A DNA stretch of 53,216 bases from an uncultured Anaerobiospirillum sp. GTDB taxonomy: Bacteria > Pseudomonadota > Gammaproteobacteria > Enterobacterales > Succinivibrionaceae. Location of the stretch: NCBI GenBank assembly GCA_944392765.1, contig CALXXU010000008.1, positions 1 to 53,216 on the forward strand. The letters are read 5' to 3'. Position numbers and translations under genes: made by a program. The notes under the pieces were generated by a model, which was given only the letters and a program-made list of their open reading frames with translations, did no database searches and was not told the DNA's origin. Positions 47,375 through 53,216 of this stretch are shown piece after piece. Positions within the stretch are counted from its first letter, which is position 1. Every line of letters starts with the position of its first letter.

Positions 47375-47453
47375 CCGCAATTTAGTAGGATATCGGTTAA
47401 ACCGATTGTCTGCTAGTGCGGGCCTCGATGGGTTAACCCCCACTAAATTGCGG
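47375..47453. repeat. Structured hairpin element A
   Basis: The outer stem is CCGCAATTTAGT (47375-47386) / ACTAAATTGCGG (47442-47453), both 12-mers perfect. Inside lie the hairpin ATCGGTT-A-AACCGAT (47392-47406) and the palindrome GGGTTAACCC. It sits between the TerB-like gene and the first GTPase. Its outer sequence is shared with element B at 49265-49335. Confidence 0.75.
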
Positions 47454-47492
47454 TTAGCCTGCAATAGAGCATCAATAGAAGGATTTTGGGTT

Positions 47493-49229
47493 ATGCAGGT
47501 AATGACGAATAGAGCCGAGTATCTGAAGGTGCTGGAGCAGATGGCTCCTTTAGCACAAAAGGTTCAAGGCGATGCTATGAGCACGCGTGTTCAAGCCTTA
47601 AGCACAGGCGTGCGCTCTGGTGAGTTACTTATTCCGGTAGTTGGAGGCTTTAGCGCCGGTAAGTCGACCCTGCTCAATACCTTACTGGGCCGTAACTTGT
47701 TGCCAACAGCCATTCGTCCTGAAACTGCTCTAGCCACAGAGTTGCACTATGGTGAGATCGAACGCATAGAGGCTTTTAATAGTCAGCAACTAGTGCGTAC
47801 TTTTGAGCTCAATCAATTTGAAGAGATCAATCAGAACGCAGCCCAATACACTCACCTTAAGATTTACCTTAATTGCTCATTACTGCGCGATCTTGAGCCT
47901 GCGGTCTTGGTCGATATGCCGGGCTTTGAGTCACCACTTGACTTGCACAATACGGCGATTAACTATTACTTGGATAAGGGCTGTCTCTACATCGCTCTGA
48001 TTAACTGCCAAGATGGCACTGTTACCTCTTCGCTGTTACGCCAGCTAGAAAAGATCGATGGCTATGGCTGTCCATTCCATGTCTTTATCACCAAGACAGA
48101 TTTACGTCCACAGAATGAAGTTGATTCCGTAAGAGCGGAAATTGAAGGCCAGCTTGAAGTATATTTCTTGGGGCGTGAGATCAAGGTCGGTACGGTTAAC
48201 AATAAGTCAGCAGCTCAAGTACAGGAGTTGCTCAATAACATCGATTGTAATCAGCTGTTTCGTAATAAGTACTTACCGGGATTACAGCAATTAGGCGAGG
48301 CTTTAAGTTCAGATCTCAAGCTCCAAGCAGATATGCTGGAGCAGCAAGAGCAAGAGAAGCTGGAACAAGCTGTGCGCTCTATGGAGGCTGCTGTCGCTGA
48401 GCTTAAGCGTAAACAGCTAAGCTTATCAGATAATTTAGAAGCTCAGTTTAATTTAAGCCAGATCCAACAAGATGTGATAAAACGTGTCGAAAGTGATTTA
48501 CACGCGAACCGTGATCAGGTTGTAACGCAAGCTCTTGGAGGCAATCTGGATTTAGCGCAAGCTACCTTTATTGATGTAGTTCATAACGCTGTGGTTAATG
48601 CTTTAAATGGCAAGTTGGAGGAGATCGATCAAAAGATTTTCTCTCAGTATCAAGAGGCTATGGGCTCTATCTCGCAAGAGCTGCAACGTAACTGCTTTAG
48701 TTCGGTAGATTTTGGTGCGCAAATTACTCAACTGGTTCGTACAGATTTCAATTTGTCCCAAGTAGTAACACAAGAGCCTGGTGCTAATTTGGGTATGGCA
48801 TCGAACATTTCCACACTAGTACTTCAAGGATTGAATATTCTGTCGACAGCTGCTGGACCGCTCAAGCTCGTGGTAGCCGGTGTAATTTCCGTGTTAAACA
48901 GCATTTTGCCAGGACTTTTGTCTAATGCTTTTAGCAAGATGCGTGAGGAAAAAATTCGAGCTAAAGTCAATGAGATGGTGGATAACATTTTTATTCCTCA
49001 GGTATTAACGCACTTAAGACCACAGATGTCAAAACTTTTGTCACAAGAGATAAGTAATAAGCTTGAAGTAGTATCAAAATCATTTACTAAGGCTGTTGAT
49101 GAAAAGCGCAGTGAGATGAATCAGATTATCGAGCAAAACAAGAATACTTATGTTGAGCGCCAAGCTCAAGCCGCTGCGTTGAAGCAAGCAGCTGAGCAAG
49201 TCGATATGCTGATGCGCTCCTTGGCTTAA
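47493..49229 (+). CDS. Dynamin-like GTPase 1 (LeoB/C-like)
   Basis: 578 residues. The GTPase domain has G1 GGFSAGKST (51-59), a conserved Thr region after it (G2), G3 DMPG (141-144) and G4 TKTD (200-203). A long helical part follows with coiled-coil character (about 285-330), then a hydrophobic segment (about 432-478, ISTLVLQGLNILSTAAGPLKLVVAGVISVLNSILPG) that could insert in membranes, and a helical C-terminus. This is the layout of bacterial dynamin-like proteins. Start ATG 47493 has AAGGA nine bases upstream; the longer frame from 47406 runs through hairpin element A. Together with the next two genes it resembles LeoABC/Eleos. Substrate membrane and trigger are unknown. Confidence 0.85.
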   Translation: MQVMTNRAEYLKVLEQMAPLAQKVQGDAMSTRVQALSTGVRSGELLIPVVGGFSAGKSTLLNTLLGRNLLPTAIRPETALATELHYGEIERIEAFNSQQLVRTFELNQFEEINQNAAQYTHLKIYLNCSLLRDLEPAVLVDMPGFESPLDLHNTAINYYLDKGCLYIALINCQDGTVTSSLLRQLEKIDGYGCPFHVFITKTDLRPQNEVDSVRAEIEGQLEVYFLGREIKVGTVNNKSAAQVQELLNNIDCNQLFRNKYLPGLQQLGEALSSDLKLQADMLEQQEQEKLEQAVRSMEAAVAELKRKQLSLSDNLEAQFNLSQIQQDVIKRVESDLHANRDQVVTQALGGNLDLAQATFIDVVHNAVVNALNGKLEEIDQKIFSQYQEAMGSISQELQRNCFSSVDFGAQITQLVRTDFNLSQVVTQEPGANLGMASNISTLVLQGLNILSTAAGPLKLVVAGVISVLNSILPGLLSNAFSKMREEKIRAKVNEMVDNIFIPQVLTHLRPQMSKLLSQEISNKLEVVSKSFTKAVDEKRSEMNQIIEQNKNTYVERQAQAAALKQAAEQVDMLMRSLA

Positions 49230-49264
49230 TCTATCTTTAGTGTTTGGCCCTGCTTTCTGGTTCA

Positions 49265-49335
49265 CCGCAATTTTAGTGGGGTTAAGCAATTGGAGACGTA
49301 TCGCAGCTGCGATGCTTTCTTCCACTAAATTGCAG
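49265..49335. repeat. Structured hairpin element B
   Basis: CCGCAATTTTAGTGG (49265-49279) pairs with CCACTAAATTGCAG (49322-49335). Inside is the perfect palindrome ATCGCAGCTGCGAT (49300-49313). The left end continues GGGTTAA, as does the reverse complement of element A (ACCGCAATTTAGTGGGGGTTAA), so the two are homologous in inverted orientation. Confidence 0.75.
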
Positions 49336-49422
49336 TGAGTCCTGCGTGCGGCTATATGCTGGGAGGCCGCACCAAACACAGGTCAAACTTTCCCGCCGAC
49401 AAGACTTTCGATTAGAAGAGCT

Positions 49423-51690
49423 ATGGAAAAAATTATCAATGCTTTCAAGCAAATTGAGGACTTAAGCGAGCAAGAGCCAGATATTGTGCGTCCTTGGGCT
49501 AGTGCCTATTGCATGGAAAATAGTATTGCCCGTGTCAGCACGATTGAGGATACTTACCATGAGCTCAGCTCTAATGCCAATAAGTTGCTCAATATTGGTA
49601 TTGTCGGGCGGGTTAAGGCAGGCAAGTCTTCGCTGCTCAATGCTATTTTCTTCAAAGGCGAAGATATCTTGCCCAAGGCGGCTACACCAATGACGGCGAG
49701 CCTGACCTTACTATGCTATGGTGACAATCAAGCTTCGGTTGAGCTCTTTAACCAAGGTGATATTGCTGATATCAAGAAAGAGCACGATGCTTACCTTGCC
49801 ATCCAGGATAAGAAGCTACAAGACACCTTAGTTCAAGCTCAGCAGCGCAATAAGAATCAGCCTTTGTCGGCGCAAATGCAGGAAAAAGTGCGTCAGGCGG
49901 TTGAAAAATCCATGTTATCGCAGCCGGCACGACCTTATTACGAGCTCTATGAAGGTATTGCCCATAGCCCATTGTTAGCTCAGATTAACCAAAGCGTTCA
50001 GGGGGTCATTCAAACTCTCAATGCAGATAGCCCACAAGCTATTGCGGCTGAATTAAACAACTATGTGGGCTCGGCAGGTGCTAATAGCATGATTACCAAG
50101 AGCGCTCAGCTTGAGCTGGCAATTCCTGAACTTCAAGATCTGCGTATTATTGATACTCCAGGCCTCAATGATCCTGTGGCCTCGCGCTCGCAGCGTACGA
50201 TGGACTTTATCAAGCAATGCGATGTGATCTTTGTGATTAGCCCAAGCAGTCAGTTTATGAGTGCTGACGATGTATCTTTGATGGTCAATGCCATCCAAGA
50301 ACAAAGCATCAACAAGATCTATGTGGTGGCATCGCAATCTGACATGACCATGATTAGCGATGTGGCGGATAAGAACAATCATCTCTTTGATCCAAGCTTT
50401 GAGAATTTACGCCATGATCTGCAGTTGAGCTTAGCTGACTGCATGCGAGGCAATGATCGTCAAGTGCTGCGGGATGCTTTAAGCGGAGCTCAGGTGCTGT
50501 TGACCTCATCAATTTGCTTTAGCTTAGAGCGCAAGCTTAGTTCTGGACAGCCTTTATCCGACAATGAGCAGCTTGTCTTAGCTAATCTCACTGAAACCTA
50601 TCCGGCTGCCTTCAGTGATCAAGAGCAAACGCTGTGCTCTTTGCGTAAGTTAGCCGGTGTGAGCGCAGTGCAAGAGGCTATCGCTCAAGTGCGTGCCGAT
50701 AAGGATGCCATTATCAAGGAACGTCAAGCTGTCTTTGTGCGCGATCAACAAGCTTCAGTTGAGCGTTATATCGAATATCTGCAAAAGAAGCTTGAAGAGG
50801 AAAAAGCTAATCTAGAAGAGGCAGATCTTGATACGATTAAAAAATCTCGTGACGAGTTAGCTAAGAAACGTAGCGAGATCGCTGACGAGGTTAATTTAGC
50901 TTTTAAATACAGTTTTGCGAAGCTCAAGAGCGAGTTGCGTGATCGTTTTAATGCCATAAGTCAGGGCTTTATCAATAAATCGAATATCAGCGCCGATCAG
51001 AGTCTTGATGTATCAAACAAAACATATGAATACACTACAGGAATATTATTCTGGAAACGTCAACACTTTGGTACTGAGACCACTAAAACAATTGACCCAG
51101 CAGTAGTACGTCGTGAGGTAATGGCTCATTTTCACGATATGTCTAATAGGGTTAAAGAAGTTAAAGAGCAAGTGCTCTTTAACTGGATTGACAAAGCGGT
51201 GCTTGAGGAGGTCGCTGTAACTAAGAATCTTGATCTTAGTTCTAGCTGGTGTATGGAGAATGGCTTTCGCGCAAGTGATATCGAGAGGGCAGTAAAAAAC
51301 AGTATTTTACAGCTAGAGCAGCAGCTGCCTAAGCTTGTGGTTGATGATTTGTTTTCGCAGAATGATAACCGTCTAACCTTCTTGTTTACTCGTTCAGTTA
51401 GCTCAGCAGGTGGTAAACTTCATAATTCAGAGGCAGAAGAGTTCTTATCTAAGGTAAAAGATCTATTAAATTGGTTTGATGACGAGTTTTATAATAGATC
51501 TCAACAGTTCTTAACTCAGCTTGATTTGCTCTCTGGTACTATAGATTTGGCCAAGCTTATTTTTGGCAGTCTTGATGATCATCTTGCTAGCTTAGAAAAA
51601 CAGTTAGCCGATAGTAATAACTCAATGGTACATTATAAAAAGTGCCAAGAGAAATTAACTCAGATCGCATCCGAGCTTAAGGAGGCTTAG
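49423..51690 (+). CDS. Dynamin-like GTPase 2 (LeoA-like)
   Basis: 755 residues, the largest of the triad. G1 is GRVKAGKSS (62-70), followed by LLNAIFFKGEDILPKAATPMTASLTLL, very like LeoA-type dynamins. G3 is DTPG (244-247). G4 is degenerate (ASQSD, 303-307) where N/TKXD is usual. About 170 residues separate G1 from G3, twice the distance in GTPase 1, because of a Gln-rich helical insert (about 110-215). A strong coiled coil (about 426-490, EYLQKKLEEEKANLEEADLDTIKKSRDEL) starts the helical stalk. No long hydrophobic helix is seen. The ATG has only AGAAG upstream. E. coli CrfC is another large dynamin relative, but the neighbours favour a LeoA role. Confidence 0.85.
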   Translation: MEKIINAFKQIEDLSEQEPDIVRPWASAYCMENSIARVSTIEDTYHELSSNANKLLNIGIVGRVKAGKSSLLNAIFFKGEDILPKAATPMTASLTLLCYGDNQASVELFNQGDIADIKKEHDAYLAIQDKKLQDTLVQAQQRNKNQPLSAQMQEKVRQAVEKSMLSQPARPYYELYEGIAHSPLLAQINQSVQGVIQTLNADSPQAIAAELNNYVGSAGANSMITKSAQLELAIPELQDLRIIDTPGLNDPVASRSQRTMDFIKQCDVIFVISPSSQFMSADDVSLMVNAIQEQSINKIYVVASQSDMTMISDVADKNNHLFDPSFENLRHDLQLSLADCMRGNDRQVLRDALSGAQVLLTSSICFSLERKLSSGQPLSDNEQLVLANLTETYPAAFSDQEQTLCSLRKLAGVSAVQEAIAQVRADKDAIIKERQAVFVRDQQASVERYIEYLQKKLEEEKANLEEADLDTIKKSRDELAKKRSEIADEVNLAFKYSFAKLKSELRDRFNAISQGFINKSNISADQSLDVSNKTYEYTTGILFWKRQHFGTETTKTIDPAVVRREVMAHFHDMSNRVKEVKEQVLFNWIDKAVLEEVAVTKNLDLSSSWCMENGFRASDIERAVKNSILQLEQQLPKLVVDDLFSQNDNRLTFLFTRSVSSAGGKLHNSEAEEFLSKVKDLLNWFDDEFYNRSQQFLTQLDLLSGTIDLAKLIFGSLDDHLASLEKQLADSNNSMVHYKKCQEKLTQIASELKEA

Positions 51691-51693
51691 TTG

Positions 51694-53172
51694 ATGGAGC
51701 AGCAACAAGCATCTGGTGTCTTACGAATTTTACAAAATGCTCTAGAATCACAGCCTGAGCCGCACCCAGTGGTAGCCAAGTTTGATCAGATGATTGATCA
51801 AAACTTTGTGGAATTTAGCCGCAAAGAAAGTGGGTGCGATAACCTCAAAGCCTATATCGGTTTACAGCGCATCAAACAAAGACTGCAGGAGATTGCTAAT
51901 TTCCCTGAAATTAACAGTAAGACAGTTATTGCAGTAGGTGGTGGATTCTCGGCAGGTAAATCATCCTTCATTAACAGCTTGCTTGATCCTGATGGCTCCA
52001 ATATGGTGCAGTTGGCCACTGGTAATCGTCCGGTTACTGCAGTGCCAAGCTACTTGGTTCATAGTTCAGATCCCAATGAAATTTGCGGTATTAACTATAA
52101 AAACGCCCGTTTTGGCATTGCTTCAAGTGATTATGAAGAGTTAAAGCATGACTCGGAACAAATCGGTGCCATTAGGGTGGGCTCTGCTATCAAATACTGC
52201 ACAGTCAAACTTAAGTTTAGATCTGATCTCTTAGAGCAATGTTGCTTGATTGATATCCCAGGCTATAACCCAGGTACCAATACGCAAAATAAAGCTCAAG
52301 AAAACTCAGGCAGTGAAATTGATACCGGTGATGAGGTAGATCTGAGTTTCTTAGATGACTCGGATACCGAGCAAGCGATTGATGAGCTTAATATAAGTGG
52401 TATTGAGGAACCTAGTACTGACTACAACATTGCTCGTGATGCCATTGCCAAAGCTGACTGCTTGATTTGGCTTTTTTCGCTTGAGCATGGTCCGCTGCCA
52501 GGCAACGATCTTGAGTTTTTGAAGAAGTTAGGTTTTGGCCATAAGAGTAAGCCTTTGTTTTTAATTGGTAATAAAGCTGATACACGCACAGTTGCAGATG
52601 CTAAAGCTTGTTTGGCTGAAACTTGCCATACTTTATCAGATGCTGGAATTGAGTATGCTGGCATTTGTGCCTATAACTCGAGGCAAGGTAAGGTTACACT
52701 GCGTATGTCTAAAGGCACACAAGATGTTTTTGATTTCATTCGCGATCATAACCATTTCAAGAACATTGAGATGCAATTGGACAATGAGTTATCTTCAATT
52801 TTTAGCATCTACTTTGAGAAGATTTCTGATGAAGTTTATTTCTCCAACAATGTTTTAGAACAGATCGAGCAAATTGAACGTCAGGGAATCCTTGATGGAT
52901 TATTTCGCCCAGGACGGCGTCCTGAGACTCAAAAACTGCTTGATGAACTTAAAGAAGAGTTTTATGAGCGCCGCAAGGAGCCTGCTGATTTGAAGGAAGC
53001 TCAAAAGGTACGCGATAAGCTCAGTGATTGTATTCACGAATTTTGCTCAAGTCTCGATTTGCATAACGCATCAGTAAAGAACACAAAGTACTGTATATTG
53101 TGTGGTTCTGAGATTGATGTGAATAGTACATCCTGTCAGTTTCGCTCTATGCCATACTTTGCTGCATTATAG
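51694..53172 (+). CDS. Dynamin-like GTPase 3 with degenerate zinc ribbon
   Basis: 492 residues. G1 is GGFSAGKSS (83-91), G3 DIPG (187-190) and G4 NKAD (293-296). An acidic insert lies between G3 and G4 (about 205-245, DTGDEVDLSFLDDSDTEQ). A short helical part follows. The C-terminus CILCGSEIDVNSTSCQFR looks like a zinc ribbon with three cysteines (467, 470, 481) and Arg484 where the fourth Cys is expected. No membrane segment is visible. Start ATG 51694 has AAGGAGG eight bases upstream, inside the end of GTPase 2, so the two are translationally coupled. The protein is complete, ending 44 bases before the window edge. The cluster may continue beyond. Confidence 0.8.
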   Translation: MEQQQASGVLRILQNALESQPEPHPVVAKFDQMIDQNFVEFSRKESGCDNLKAYIGLQRIKQRLQEIANFPEINSKTVIAVGGGFSAGKSSFINSLLDPDGSNMVQLATGNRPVTAVPSYLVHSSDPNEICGINYKNARFGIASSDYEELKHDSEQIGAIRVGSAIKYCTVKLKFRSDLLEQCCLIDIPGYNPGTNTQNKAQENSGSEIDTGDEVDLSFLDDSDTEQAIDELNISGIEEPSTDYNIARDAIAKADCLIWLFSLEHGPLPGNDLEFLKKLGFGHKSKPLFLIGNKADTRTVADAKACLAETCHTLSDAGIEYAGICAYNSRQGKVTLRMSKGTQDVFDFIRDHNHFKNIEMQLDNELSSIFSIYFEKISDEVYFSNNVLEQIEQIERQGILDGLFRPGRRPETQKLLDELKEEFYERRKEPADLKEAQKVRDKLSDCIHEFCSSLDLHNASVKNTKYCILCGSEIDVNSTSCQFRSMPYFAAL

Positions 53173-53216
53173 ATCTGCACCAATCTCATGGTATCATTGC
53201 GCGGCATTTTGGGGCT

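Noticed and set aside
47406..47492. Extended start of dynamin-like GTPase 1
   Set aside because: The extension is translated hairpin element A and starts with TTG without a site; ATG 47493 has AAGGA upstream.

Overview
The window reads as a chromosomal segment of a gammaproteobacterium of the Succinivibrionaceae, most likely Anaerobiospirillum or a close relative. The ATP-type PEP carboxykinase (532 aa) closely resembles the Anaerobiospirillum succiniciproducens enzyme as I recall it. The core gene neighbourhoods are gammaproteobacterial: uvrA/ssb divergent, mreBCD-maf, tldD/yjgA/pmbA, yibN-secB-gpsA, nudE/hslR/hslO/pckA and argF-argG-argH. This placement comes from memory of protein families and synteny, not from a search.

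Layout. 1-6.2 kb: a DUF2750-like gene and uvrA on the minus strand, diverging from two tandem ssb paralogues, one with a long repeat-bearing tail. 6.9-10.4 kb: the rod-shape genes mreB, mreC, mreD and the nucleotide pyrophosphatase maf. 10.7-14.2 kb: tldD, yjgA/darP and pmbA (TldD/TldE protease and ribosome biogenesis). 14.5-19.2 kb: an accessory stretch with two secreted proteins sharing a repeat domain, an RHH/PIN toxin-antitoxin-like pair whose PIN protein has a SPOR-like tail, a lone RelE-like toxin and a small basic ORF. 20-25.5 kb: gpmI, yibN, secB, gpsA, an orphan HTH antidote-like gene and nfuA. 25.9-31.4 kb: pckA, greB, an unknown gene and a CoA-disulfide/persulfide reductase with a rhodanese domain. 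31.5-37.3 kb, minus strand: a BioH-like hydrolase, ribB-pdxJ, an Fsr-type MFS pump and hslO-hslR. 37.7-43.2 kb: nudE, argF, argG, argH and a YkgJ-type cysteine-cluster gene.

From about 43.3 kb to the window end lies the most interesting part, an accessory island richer in A+T. It holds two duplicated units of a small zinc-ribbon gene plus a WYL-type regulator; the zinc-ribbon copy in the second unit is broken by a stop codon. Next comes a TerB-like gene followed by three consecutive dynamin-like GTPases (578, 755 and 492 aa). The triad resembles LeoABC/Eleos-type dynamin defence systems. The TerB-like partner, the twin WYL regulators and two structured hairpin elements bracketing the first GTPase make it a candidate new variant. 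A palindrome TTCCA-N5-(T/C)GGAA with conserved flanks sits upstream of both WYL units, the RelE-like toxin and the secreted repeat proteins, which suggests a shared regulon.

A second theme is short tandem repeats. Many intergenic spacers, and several protein tails (SSB1, MreC, Hsp33, the GpsA N-terminus), consist of repeated 11-52 bp units. Several imperfect palindromes of 60-210 bp lie in the accessory parts. No tRNA, rRNA, CRISPR array or transposase gene was seen.
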